From positions 1 through 16,033 of the forward strand of contig CAZITV010000037.1 in NCBI GenBank assembly GCA_964542255.1: a stretch of DNA of 16,033 nucleotides. Reading direction: 5' to 3'. The notes beneath the pieces were generated by a model, which saw nothing but the letters and a program-made list of their open reading frames with translations, was not told where the DNA came from and ran no database searches. Shown piece by piece: positions 1 through 7,563 of the stretch. The translations under genes and the position numbers were made by a program. Positions within the stretch are counted from its first letter, which is position 1; each line of letters starts with the position of its first letter. The DNA is from CAYMSF01 sp964542255. GTDB taxonomy: Bacteria; Verrucomicrobiota; Lentisphaeria; Victivallales; Victivallaceae.

Positions 1-328
1 CTCTGTGTCCCTCCACAGGCGGGTAAATCTCTGTGGTAAACCTGTCTTAGCTTTAACCTCCCGTTTCACGAAATATCTTTCCCATCCGCCCGTCTCAGCC
101 GATTTCCCCTTCTTTTCGCAAATGATAAAAAATAGCAAAGCTTGTCTATTTTAGGGCAATTATTATCTTGCATTTTGGTTTTTTTGAGCTACCTTATTTG
201 CATTACGTATTTTTATGTTTCTAATCTAATTATGTAACGAAAAATTAAGATATAATATAATAATTTTGGGTGTCAGCGCGGTTCACCAGAACTAAAGTTG
301 CCCCAAAACAAAACAGGAGACAGCGGTT
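1..328. other. Non-coding leader region, no gene
   Basis: No convincing reading frame occupies this stretch; the one open frame on the minus strand (245-448) overlaps the 5' end of the ATPase E gene antisense and looks like no known protein. The first 45 bases carry copies of a CTCTGTG word and a small inverted repeat (CCACAG at 13-18, CTGTGG at 31-36). Bases 110-265 are markedly AT-rich, as expected of a promoter region, and hold a perfect TATAAT at 251-256. The upstream gene, if any, lies outside the window. Confidence 0.7.
230..256 (+). promoter_or_regulatory. Candidate sigma70-type promoter of the ATPase operon
   Basis: A perfect -10 hexamer TATAAT is at 251-256 in AT-rich DNA, about 73 bases before the first ATG. 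The only -35-like word at a tolerable distance is TTATGT at 230-235, with a short 15-base spacer, so the -35 is weak. Transcription would start near 263-268 and leave a leader of roughly 60 bases. The -10 is seen directly; promoter activity is inferred. Confidence 0.45.
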
Positions 329-937
329 ATGGCAGAAGAACTCCAAGGTTTGTTGAACAAAATAAAGCAAGATGGCATTGATAAAGCCGATGCTGAAAAA
401 ATTATCATTATTCAAGCGGCTAAAGATGAAGCCGGTAAAATTATTCAAACAGCTAAAGACGAAGCAGCTGAAATAGTAAAAAATGCTCAGACAGTTGCCG
501 CGAATGATGAAAAACGCGGTTGCGCGGCTGTATCACAGGCCGGACGCGATATCGTACTGAAACTGCGTCAGGAACTGCAAAACCGCTTGAGCAGCGTCGT
601 TAAAGATTGTGTCGGCAAAGCGATGAGCCCCGAATTAATGGCAAGTATCATCAAGCAGATGGCAGAAAAGTATCAGCAGAGTAACGGCAAAGTGACAGCA
701 TTGGAAGCACTGGTTGCGGAGAAGGATAAAGCCGAATTGGACGCAGCGCTGCGCGGCGGCATTGCCGCGGATTTACAACTGAATCCGCAAGTGCTGGCCG
801 AAAAAGGCATCAGCGCCGGACTTAAAGTGGGATTTAACAATGGCGACCTGTTTTTTGATTTTACTGATGATGCGGTTGCCGACATTATTTGTGCTTATGT
901 TGGACCGCGTTTGGCGGAAATGGTCAAAGGTGTTTGA
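329..937 (+). CDS. atpE: V/A-type ATPase subunit E (peripheral stalk)
   Basis: This 202-residue protein is the probable peripheral-stalk subunit that braces the A3B3 head against the membrane stator. Its N-terminal 85 or so residues are a charged, alanine-rich helix with no proline, containing an 11-residue repeat (AKDEA at residues 31-35 and again at 42-46), the hendecad spacing typical of E/G stalk coiled coils. The C-terminal half is a mixed alpha/beta domain, as in E subunits that cap the catalytic head. Length is normal for the family (about 190-210). The start is set by AGGAGA at 315-320, eight bases before the ATG. It is the first gene of a seven-gene operon, and its position before DUF2764 and subunit A supports the call, since E sequences are poorly conserved. 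No G/H partner for the stalk is encoded nearby. Confidence 0.88.
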   Translation: MAEELQGLLNKIKQDGIDKADAEKIIIIQAAKDEAGKIIQTAKDEAAEIVKNAQTVAANDEKRGCAAVSQAGRDIVLKLRQELQNRLSSVVKDCVGKAMSPELMASIIKQMAEKYQQSNGKVTALEALVAEKDKAELDAALRGGIAADLQLNPQVLAEKGISAGLKVGFNNGDLFFDFTDDAVADIICAYVGPRLAEMVKGV

Positions 938-963
938 TTACTGATTGATGCGGGTGTCCCTGC

Positions 964-968
964 AGGGA
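964..968 (+). promoter_or_regulatory. Ribosome binding site deciding the DUF2764 start
   Basis: AGGGA lies nine bases before the ATG at 978. Upstream TTG (945) and ATG (948) codons in the same frame would add 10-11 residues but have no comparable site, and the family characteristically starts just before a tyrosine-rich stretch, which is what follows 978. Confidence 0.6.
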
Positions 969-977
969 TTTTTGAAT

Positions 978-1520
978 ATGGAACAGTATTATTATTTGAT
1001 TAGTTCACTGCCGTCGCTGCGCTGGGGCGAATCCTCAGGGATTACTTTGGCGCAGTTTATGGAACTGTGCCGGCACCATTTGAACAGCAAAGATTTAGCG
1101 CGCTTAGAAGCGCTAACGCTGCGGCCTGATGGAAAAATCGTTTTCCCGAAACATTCAACCGCACTGACATGGCGGGAATGGGATGCGGAATTGCGCCACT
1201 CGATGGCGGAAAAACGCAGCCAGGATAAGGCCGCGCACCGCAGCCAATGCCAGCCCAGTCAGGAAAACAAACTAAACGTTGCTGAAATCTATAATCACAA
1301 AAATCCGGCGGCGCGGGAACAAGCTCTGGATGGCATCCGCTGGAAAAGAATTGAAGAACTTGAGTTTGGTCACTATTTTGACTTGAACCGGTTGTATCTC
1401 TATAAATTTAAACTGTTACTGCAGGAAAAATGGCGGCTGCGCAATGTCGAAGCCGGTTATCAGAATTTTGACCGGATTATCAGTGCGGTGACCCCCTCGG
1501 AACCGCCAACCGCAACTTAA
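978..1520 (+). CDS. DUF2764 family protein of V-type ATPase operons
   Basis: This 180-residue soluble protein matches DUF2764, a family encoded between ATPase subunits E and A in Chlamydiae, Spirochaetes and Bacteroidetes. Features seen are the start MEQYYYLISSLPSL, a WREWDAELR segment near residues 65-73, and a C-terminal block with RWKRIEELEFGHYFDLNRLY followed by a helical KLLLQEKW segment. The biochemical role is not established. The operon lacks genes for the usual C and F subunits, and the helical, tyrosine- and leucine-rich C-terminal block could allow it to couple the rotor or stator to the membrane sector in place of C; that is inference. The gene starts 40 bases after the E stop codon. 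A start at 948 is possible but lacks a good ribosome binding site. Confidence 0.85.
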   Translation: MEQYYYLISSLPSLRWGESSGITLAQFMELCRHHLNSKDLARLEALTLRPDGKIVFPKHSTALTWREWDAELRHSMAEKRSQDKAAHRSQCQPSQENKLNVAEIYNHKNPAAREQALDGIRWKRIEELEFGHYFDLNRLYLYKFKLLLQEKWRLRNVEAGYQNFDRIISAVTPSEPPTAT

Positions 1521-1566
1521 TAATTAACAATTAATATTGTATATTTCAATACAGGAGAACATTTAA

Positions 1567-3300
1567 ATGCAAGACGCCGGAACAGGTCGAATTGTTGGCG
1601 TTAACGGCAATATGCTGACAGTAGAATTTGATCAGCACGTTACTCAAAACGAAGTTGCCTATGCCATTATTGGTGATGAACGGCTGAAAAGCGAAGTCAT
1701 CCGCGTGCGCGGCAACCGCGCCGATTTGCAGGTGTTTGAAAATGCAAATGGTTTGCGGGTCGGCGACAAAGTCGAATTCACCGGAGAGTTGTTGAGCGTT
1801 GAACTCGGACCAGGCTTATTGAGCAATGTTTATGACGGATTGCAGAATCCGCTCGATGAGTTAGCTGAACAATCCGGATTCTTCCTGAAACGCGGACTCT
1901 ATCTGCCCGCGCTGGATTATCAGCGTGAATGGGAATTCACCCCGATGGCAAAAATCGGCGACAGTCTCAGCGCCGGCGATAAAGTCGGATATGTCATGGA
2001 GGGTATCTTTAAACACTATGCAATGCTGCCGTTCTCCTGCCATGGCGAATGGACGGTCATCGAAATCCAGGCACCGGGCAAACACCGCATCGCCGACTGC
2101 ATCGCCAAAGTAAAAAATGCCAAAGACGAAGTTAAAGATGTCACAATGGTACAGCGCTGGCCAATCAAAATCCCCATCACTGCATACAAAGAAAAATTAC
2201 TCCCCAGCACAACGCTGATCACTCAGCAGCGCATTATCGATACATTCTTCCCGGTTGCTGTCGGCGGAACATTCTGCACCCCGGGACCATTCGGCGCCGG
2301 CAAAACCGTACTGCAGCACGCGCTGAGTCAGCACGCTCAGGCCGACATCGTGATTATCGCCGCCTGCGGCGAGCGCGCCGGTGAAGTGGTTGAAATTCTG
2401 CGCGAGTTTCCGCACCTTGAAGACCCGCGTACCGGCCGTACGCTGATGGACCGTTCCATCATTATCTGTAATACCAGTTCTATGCCGGTGGCAGCGCGCG
2501 AGGCGTCAGTCTATACCGCGGTGACTATTGCCGAATATTACCGCCAGATGGGCTTAAACTGCCTGCTGCTGGCGGACTCTACTTCACGCTGGGCTCAGGC
2601 GCTGCGTGAAATGTCCGGACGTCTGGAAGAAATTCCTGGTGAAGAAGCATTCCCGGCCTATCTGGAGTCGCTGATTGCCAGTTTCTACGAACGTGCCGGT
2701 TTAGTAAAACTTAACGATTCCTCACTGGGTTCGGTAACGATTGGCGGTTCAGTCAGTCCCGCCGGCGGTAACTTTGAAGAGCCGGTTACTCAGGCGACGC
2801 TGAAGGTTGTGGGGGCGTTTTTAGGGTTGTCGCGTGAGCGTTCCGATGCCCGGCGTTTTCCGGCCATTCATCCGCTGGACAGCTGGAGTCATTACCAGAG
2901 TATTGTGGATAAAAAGATGGTTGAAAAGGCGCGTTCCGTCCTGCGCCGCGGCAATGAAGTCAATCAGATGATGAAGGTTGTTGGTGAAGAAGGCACGCAT
3001 ATTGACGATTTTATGCTTTATTTGAAGAGCGAATTTCTGGATTATGTATATCTCCAGCAGAACACCTTTGACAGCACTGATGGTGCGACCGATGAAAAGC
3101 GTCAGAATTTTGTTTTTAAACTGGTGGTGGGGATTTTGGAGACGAGTTTCAAAATTACCAATAAAGACGAGGCACGCAGCTATTTTATGGATTTGCGCCA
3201 GCTCTTTATTGACTTGAATTACACCGCACTGGATTCTGAAGAATTCAAACGTATCCTAACTGCCATTGATGATAAAGTGAAGGAGCAGAGTAATGCGTAA
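1567..3300 (+). CDS. atpA: V/A-type ATPase catalytic subunit A
   Basis: This is the nucleotide-hydrolysing (or ATP-forming) subunit of the A3B3 head. The 577-residue length is typical of bacterial A subunits. An N-terminal beta-barrel (about 1-70) is followed by the A-specific inserted domain, then the P-loop GPFGAGKT at residues 240-247, the GER motif with the presumed catalytic glutamate at 269, and a Walker B-like LLLADSTSRWA with Asp337. The conserved SGRLEEIPGEEAFPAYL segment follows directly. All catalytic residues are intact, so the enzyme should be active. AGGAGA at 1553-1558 stands eight bases before the ATG. The 3' end overlaps subunit B by eight bases (ATGCGTAA), which implies translational coupling and may help match A and B levels. 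Direction in the cell, ATP synthesis or ion pumping, cannot be read from this gene. Confidence 0.98.
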   Translation: MQDAGTGRIVGVNGNMLTVEFDQHVTQNEVAYAIIGDERLKSEVIRVRGNRADLQVFENANGLRVGDKVEFTGELLSVELGPGLLSNVYDGLQNPLDELAEQSGFFLKRGLYLPALDYQREWEFTPMAKIGDSLSAGDKVGYVMEGIFKHYAMLPFSCHGEWTVIEIQAPGKHRIADCIAKVKNAKDEVKDVTMVQRWPIKIPITAYKEKLLPSTTLITQQRIIDTFFPVAVGGTFCTPGPFGAGKTVLQHALSQHAQADIVIIAACGERAGEVVEILREFPHLEDPRTGRTLMDRSIIICNTSSMPVAAREASVYTAVTIAEYYRQMGLNCLLLADSTSRWAQALREMSGRLEEIPGEEAFPAYLESLIASFYERAGLVKLNDSSLGSVTIGGSVSPAGGNFEEPVTQATLKVVGAFLGLSRERSDARRFPAIHPLDSWSHYQSIVDKKMVEKARSVLRRGNEVNQMMKVVGEEGTHIDDFMLYLKSEFLDYVYLQQNTFDSTDGATDEKRQNFVFKLVVGILETSFKITNKDEARSYFMDLRQLFIDLNYTALDSEEFKRILTAIDDKVKEQSNA

Positions 3301-4585
3301 AGTTTATCACCGGATTATTCAAATCGCCGGTAACGTTATCACCGTCGAGGCTGATGATGTCGGCTATAACGAACTCGCCGAAGTCACCAGCGCCAGAGGC
3401 GTTTCCCTCGCGCAGGTTATCCGTCTCCAAGATAAAAAAGTCTTCCTGCAGGTATTCGCCGGCAGCCGCGGCGTCAGCACCAATGACCAGGTGCGTTTCC
3501 TCGGCAGAGAAATGCAGGTGTCGGCCTCCGACGAAATGCTCGGCAGAATTTTCAACGGCCGCGGTGTTCCGCGCGATAACCGCCCGCCAGTCACTGATAA
3601 AATGATTGAAATCGGCGGTCCGTCAGTTAATCCGGCCAAAAGAATTATCCCGAAAAAAATGATTCGTACCGGCATCCCGATGATTGACGTATTCAACTCA
3701 CTCGTCGAATCACAGAAAATTCCAATTTTCTCCGTTGCCGGCGAACCCTACAATCTATTGATGGCGCGTATCGCGATGCAGGCCGAAGTTGATGTCATCA
3801 TCCTCGGCGGAATGGGACTCAAATATGACGATTACCTCTTTTTCCGTAATACCCTGGATGAGCACGGCGCACTGCCGCGCACGATTATGTTCATCCATAC
3901 GGCTGCCGACCCGGTAGTGGAATGTCTGCTGGTGCCGGATATGGCGCTGGCCGTCGCAGAAGCCTACGCACTGCAGAAAAAACGCGTTCTGGTACTGTTG
4001 ACCGATATGACCAACTTCTCTGACGCGATGAAAGAAATCGCGATTACGATGGAACAGATTCCGTCAAACCGCGGCTATCCCGGCGACCTGTACAGTCAGT
4101 TGGCGTCACGTTATGAGAAAGCCGTGGACTTTGATGGCGCCGGTTCTATTACGATTCTCACGACCACCACCATGCCCGGCGATGACGTAACCCACCCGAT
4201 TCCGGATAATACCGGTTATATTACTGAGGGTCAGTTCTATCTGCGCCATGGACATATTGAGCCGTTCGGTTCTTTGAGCCGCTTAAAGCAGCAGGTCAAC
4301 GCCACTACCCGTTCTGACCACCGGGCGATTATGGATACGATGATTCGTTTCTATGCCGACTATAAAGAGACTTTGGAAAAGCAGTCCATGGGATTTTCAA
4401 TGAGCGCCTGGGACAATAAACTCTTGAAATACGGAGTGTTGTTTGAACAGCGGATGATGGATTTATCAATGAATATCGCATTGGAAGATGCGCTCGATTT
4501 AGGCTGGAAAACTTTGGCGGAGTGCTTTGATAAAAACGAGACCGGTATTAGAATGAGTATCTTAAACGAGTATTGGCCAAATTAA
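3293..4585 (+). CDS. atpB: V/A-type ATPase regulatory subunit B
   Basis: Subunit B alternates with A in the hexameric head and binds nucleotide without being the main catalyst. The protein is 430 residues, the usual size in Chlamydiae and Spirochaetes. As expected for B, there is no Walker A; the equivalent position reads FSVAGEPYNLLMARIA. Other family marks are SNRGYPGDLYSQLASRYEKA and SLSRL, whose Arg330 aligns by motif with the arginine finger that B supplies to the A active site (Arg350 in the Enterococcus hirae enzyme). The start codon lies inside the end of subunit A, and AGGAG at 3281-3285 gives a seven-base spacing, so coupled translation is likely. Nothing appears truncated. Confidence 0.97.
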   Translation: MRKVYHRIIQIAGNVITVEADDVGYNELAEVTSARGVSLAQVIRLQDKKVFLQVFAGSRGVSTNDQVRFLGREMQVSASDEMLGRIFNGRGVPRDNRPPVTDKMIEIGGPSVNPAKRIIPKKMIRTGIPMIDVFNSLVESQKIPIFSVAGEPYNLLMARIAMQAEVDVIILGGMGLKYDDYLFFRNTLDEHGALPRTIMFIHTAADPVVECLLVPDMALAVAEAYALQKKRVLVLLTDMTNFSDAMKEIAITMEQIPSNRGYPGDLYSQLASRYEKAVDFDGAGSITILTTTTMPGDDVTHPIPDNTGYITEGQFYLRHGHIEPFGSLSRLKQQVNATTRSDHRAIMDTMIRFYADYKETLEKQSMGFSMSAWDNKLLKYGVLFEQRMMDLSMNIALEDALDLGWKTLAECFDKNETGIRMSILNEYWPN

Positions 4586-4600
4586 TCGCCGGAAGTCATT

Positions 4601-5209
4601 ATGGCAAAGCTTAAATTAACCAAAAATTCTCTAAAAGCGCAACAGGACGCCTTGAAGCAGTTCAAGCGGTTCCTGCCAATGCTGCAATTAAAAAAACAAC
4701 AGCAGCAAATGGAAATCCGCAAGAGTCAGGAGCGCCTGGACACTGTCAGAATGGGAATGCAGAAGATAAAAATTGCCCTGGCCACCTGGGTGCAGCTGTT
4801 CAGCGAAGAACACGCGGTGCAATTGCTTTCCGGTCTGATCAAGGTTGTGGCGGTTGAACGCGGTCATGTCAATATCGCCGGTATTGAAATACCCGTCTTC
4901 AAAGATATCAAATTTGCCGTGGGCGAATATGATTTATTTATGGAAGACCCGTGGATTGACGATGCCGTGGAGACGGTCAAAGAGTACATCCGTCTAATCG
5001 AAACTTCAAAAATTATTGAAGAGCAGTACCAGATTTTATCGCGAGAACTGCGTACTACCACTCAGCGCGTCAACCTGTTCGAAAAAGTCAAAATACCCGG
5101 CTGCAAAGAAAATATCCGCACTATCCGGATTGCGCTGGGCAATGCCGATACCGCCGGCGTCGCCAGAGCCAAAATCGCTAAACGCAAAACTTTGGAGGCG
5201 TGCGCATGA
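4601..5209 (+). CDS. atpD: V/A-type ATPase subunit D (central rotor shaft)
   Basis: Subunit D forms the long antiparallel coiled coil that turns inside the A3B3 head. This 202-residue protein has the diagnostic N-terminus MAKLKLTKNSLKAQQDALK, followed by a QLKKQQQQMEIRKSQERL helix, and a long C-terminal helix starting near ETSKIIEEQYQILSREL. Length is normal (about 200-210). It starts 15 bases after the B stop, with only a weak site (GGAAG) upstream, so re-initiation from B may contribute. Its TGA overlaps the next start as ATGA. In canonical bacterial V-ATPases D works with subunit F, for which there is no gene here, so D may act alone or with an unrecognised partner. Confidence 0.96.
   Translation: MAKLKLTKNSLKAQQDALKQFKRFLPMLQLKKQQQQMEIRKSQERLDTVRMGMQKIKIALATWVQLFSEEHAVQLLSGLIKVVAVERGHVNIAGIEIPVFKDIKFAVGEYDLFMEDPWIDDAVETVKEYIRLIETSKIIEEQYQILSRELRTTTQRVNLFEKVKIPGCKENIRTIRIALGNADTAGVARAKIAKRKTLEACA
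5194..5198 (+). promoter_or_regulatory. Ribosome binding site deciding the atpI start
   Basis: GGAGG stands seven bases before ATG 5206. This favours 5206 over an in-frame GTG at 5200, which is too close, and over ATG 5218, which would remove the conserved MIVPMKKV start. The ATG overlaps the stop of subunit D (ATGA). Confidence 0.75.
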
Positions 5210-6996
5210 TCGTCCCAATGAAAAAAGTAACGCTGGTCTGCCTGGAAACTGAACGCGAAAACGTTCTGACCAATCTCCGCGAGCTTGGCGTGATGCATAT
5301 GCAGCCGGAAAGTCACTCCGTAACCCCGGAGTTGCTGGGAATTATGGACAATTGGTGCGCAATTCAGCGCGGTATTAATTTTCTCAGCAATATTAAGCTG
5401 CCGCAGTCATATAGCACCGGAGCGCTGGCAATTTCAGGGCATGATATGCACCGGGAAGTTTTGGCGCTGATTGACGAACAGCATAATTTAAATAAGCACC
5501 TTTCAAGTCTCCAGCATGATATCGCAGTGGTTGAACCATGGGGACAATTTTCAATAGGAACAATGCACGCCCTGGAAAATGACGGCGTGTTCGTTTATCC
5601 ATGCTTCAGCGCGGTCTCAATGATGAATGAACTGAAGCAGCGCTATAATTGCGTATGTGAAGTTATTGCCGGTGATAAACATAACGCGCACTTTATTTTA
5701 ATCTCCGATCATGCGCTTGATTGTGCCGCATTGCCGCTGGTTACATTTCCGGAACTCAGCGATTTAAGCAAGTTGCGGGAAAACGAGCTGGAGTGTCAAT
5801 CCAGGCTGAATACGGTTGATGCCAGAATTATGCGCATGGTCAGCAATAAACACATTTTGGAACAATATTTCGCAGAAACCACCGAAGCAGTTGAATTTCT
5901 AACTACCCGTGACAATATGTCGAGCCATGATAAGCTCGCCTATATCAGCGGTTTTATCCCGGCTCGCGATGAACAAAAACTCAGAGATGCCGCCGATAGA
6001 TACGGCTGGGGACTGCTCATCAATAAACCCGCCGCAACTGACCCGGTGCCAACACTCATCGAGCTGTCACCAAAATTCCGCATGATTCAGCCGTTATTCA
6101 AATTCCTCGGACTAACAACCGGGTACAATGAAGTTGAAGTTAGTGTCTGCTTCCTGATCTTCTTCTCGTTATTCTTCGGCATTATTTTTACTGATGCAGG
6201 TTACGGCGTGCTGTTCTTAATCATAGGATTGTTTTTGAAATTCAAGTTCCGTCAGGAGCAATTTCGTTTGCCAATAAACTTGTTTTTATTTCTCAGTACT
6301 GTCACTATTGTCTGGGGCGCGATGTGCGGTTCCTGGTGCGGCATTGAATATGGCGGCATTGAATGGCTGAGCGAACCGCACAATCCGGAGCTGAAAAATA
6401 AGCATACCGAACTGGTCTGCTTTATCATTGCCGCTATTCATCTCAGCGTGGGACACGGTTTGCAGATGCTTAAAAAGCCCACAATTAAAAATGTGCTGGG
6501 GCATCTAGGCTGGGTTTTCGTCCTGTGGGGCAATTTCCTGCTGGCAACCATCCTGATTATCTACCCGGAAATACCGTTCCCAACAGCAATGTTTTATCTG
6601 TACGGCGTCGGCTTCCCGCTGATTCTGGCCTTTTTTATTCATTGGCACGAACCCGCGGAAGTATTCAGCTTCCCGTTGGAAACACTCAGCTCGTTCGTGG
6701 ATACGCTCTCCTATATCCGTCTATTCGCCGTCAGCGTAGCGGGATATTATATCGCGGTGAACTTCAATGAAATGGGTATCAATCTCATCAAAACCTCACC
6801 GTGGTTGATTTTGCTGGCAGTGCCAACCATCGTTGCCGGACATCTGCTCAATATCGTTTTAGCGCTGCTTGGCGTGCTGGTCCACGGCGTCCGGCTCAAT
6901 ACCCTGGAATTTTCAAGTCACGCTGCAGTAAAATGGAGCGGACTCCAATTTAAACCCTTTAAAAAGAATTTACCAAAACAAGAAACCATAACATGA
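5206..6996 (+). CDS. atpI: V/A-type ATPase subunit I (membrane stator, a-subunit)
   Basis: Subunit I forms the ion half-channels beside the rotating K ring and anchors the peripheral stalk. The 596-residue protein has a soluble N-terminal half (about 1-300, MIVPMKKVTLVCLE onwards) with helical hairpin segments, then a membrane half with about seven or eight hydrophobic segments beginning near VCFLIFFSLFFGIIFTDAGYG. The segment LSYIRLFAVSVAGYY carries Arg505, at the position of the essential channel arginine of the family, and is followed by two further membrane helices. It is slightly shorter than many bacterial I subunits (about 600-660) but complete at both ends. ATGA overlap with subunit D indicates coupled translation; K follows 22 bases downstream. 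Confidence 0.96.
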   Translation: MIVPMKKVTLVCLETERENVLTNLRELGVMHMQPESHSVTPELLGIMDNWCAIQRGINFLSNIKLPQSYSTGALAISGHDMHREVLALIDEQHNLNKHLSSLQHDIAVVEPWGQFSIGTMHALENDGVFVYPCFSAVSMMNELKQRYNCVCEVIAGDKHNAHFILISDHALDCAALPLVTFPELSDLSKLRENELECQSRLNTVDARIMRMVSNKHILEQYFAETTEAVEFLTTRDNMSSHDKLAYISGFIPARDEQKLRDAADRYGWGLLINKPAATDPVPTLIELSPKFRMIQPLFKFLGLTTGYNEVEVSVCFLIFFSLFFGIIFTDAGYGVLFLIIGLFLKFKFRQEQFRLPINLFLFLSTVTIVWGAMCGSWCGIEYGGIEWLSEPHNPELKNKHTELVCFIIAAIHLSVGHGLQMLKKPTIKNVLGHLGWVFVLWGNFLLATILIIYPEIPFPTAMFYLYGVGFPLILAFFIHWHEPAEVFSFPLETLSSFVDTLSYIRLFAVSVAGYYIAVNFNEMGINLIKTSPWLILLAVPTIVAGHLLNIVLALLGVLVHGVRLNTLEFSSHAAVKWSGLQFKPFKKNLPKQETIT

Positions 6997-7018
6997 TTAC
7001 ATCTTGAAAGGAGCTATC

Positions 7019-7474
7019 ATGGATCCGGAATTATCAAAATCATTGGCGACGGTCGGCTGCTATGCCGCCATCGGGTTTGCCGCAATCGGTTCAGTCCTCG
7101 GCGCGTGCGCCACAGGTAACGCCGCTATCGGCGCATGGAAAAAAAGCTATCTGCAAAACAAACCGGCACAGTTCCTGATGCTGGCTTTTGCCGGCGCACC
7201 GCTGGCGCAGACCATCTACGGATTGATTCTGATGATGGTTATGAAAACTAAAGCCGTTGCCGCACCGCAAATGTGGCCGCTGTTCCTCCTCGTCGGCTGC
7301 ACCGCCGGTTTCGTCATCGGATTTTCCGCCTGGTTCCAGGGTAAATGCGGCGCCAGCGCCTGCGATGCCTTCGGTGAAACTGGCAAAGGCTTTGCTAACT
7401 ATTTGATGGTTATCGGTATTGTTGAAACTGTGGCGATTTTCGTTATGGTTGCCGGTCTGCTCATCATTGGTTAA
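7019..7474 (+). CDS. atpK: V/A-type ATPase subunit K (rotor ring proteolipid)
   Basis: Subunit K forms the membrane ring that carries ions past subunit I. The 151-residue protein has four hydrophobic helices in two related hairpins (about 10-38, 52-75, 86-106, 125-150), the duplicated 16-kDa type. Glu136 in VIGIVETVAIF is the expected ion-carrying carboxylate of helix 4; helix 2 has no carboxylate but keeps Gln64 in APLAQTIYG, and Gln107 in WFQGK is also kept. By motif these match Glu139, Gln65 and Gln110 of the Na+-binding E. hirae K, while its Thr64 corresponds to Ala63 here. The start at 7019 is preferred to the TTG at 7004 because GGAG at 7010-7013 precedes it and MDPELSKSLATVG is a normal family start. 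Five cysteines are present, unusual for a proteolipid. Last gene of the operon. Confidence 0.95.
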   Translation: MDPELSKSLATVGCYAAIGFAAIGSVLGACATGNAAIGAWKKSYLQNKPAQFLMLAFAGAPLAQTIYGLILMMVMKTKAVAAPQMWPLFLLVGCTAGFVIGFSAWFQGKCGASACDAFGETGKGFANYLMVIGIVETVAIFVMVAGLLIIG

Positions 7475-7508
7475 TAATATAACCTGATGTCATTAGCCTG
7501 ACTGATAT

Positions 7509-7542
7509 GGGGTATCATTAAGATGGTACCCCTATTTTTTTT
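7509..7542 (+). terminator. Intrinsic terminator of the ATPase operon
   Basis: A ten-pair stem (7509-7518 with 7523-7532, one T-G wobble) with a four-base TAAG loop is followed by TATTTTTTTT at 7533-7542. It sits 34 bases after the K stop codon and should release transcripts efficiently. Confidence 0.93.
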
Positions 7543-7563
7543 CCTTGCCGCCGCGTGCGCTTG

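Noticed and set aside
281..292. Small hairpin GTTC-ACCA-GAAC in the leader of the ATPase operon as a riboswitch or attenuator
   Set aside because: Only four base pairs, no second structure or T-tract, and the leader of about 60 bases is too short for a known riboswitch.
245..448. Minus-strand frame of 67 codons overlapping the start of the E gene
   Set aside because: It is antisense to the E coding region and its leader, has a low-complexity Phe/Asn-rich product, and no ribosome binding site I could see.
1524..1551. Possible internal promoter between DUF2764 and subunit A (TTAACA word and AT-rich DNA, with an ACAAT/ATTGT mini-hairpin)
   Set aside because: No -10-like hexamer is found at the right distance, and the five-pair hairpin is too weak to call; the gap is only 46 bases inside an operon.
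3364..3696. Minus-strand frame of 110 codons inside subunit B
   Set aside because: It lies wholly antisense to a strongly conserved ATPase gene and its product resembles no known protein; it is a by-product of codon composition.
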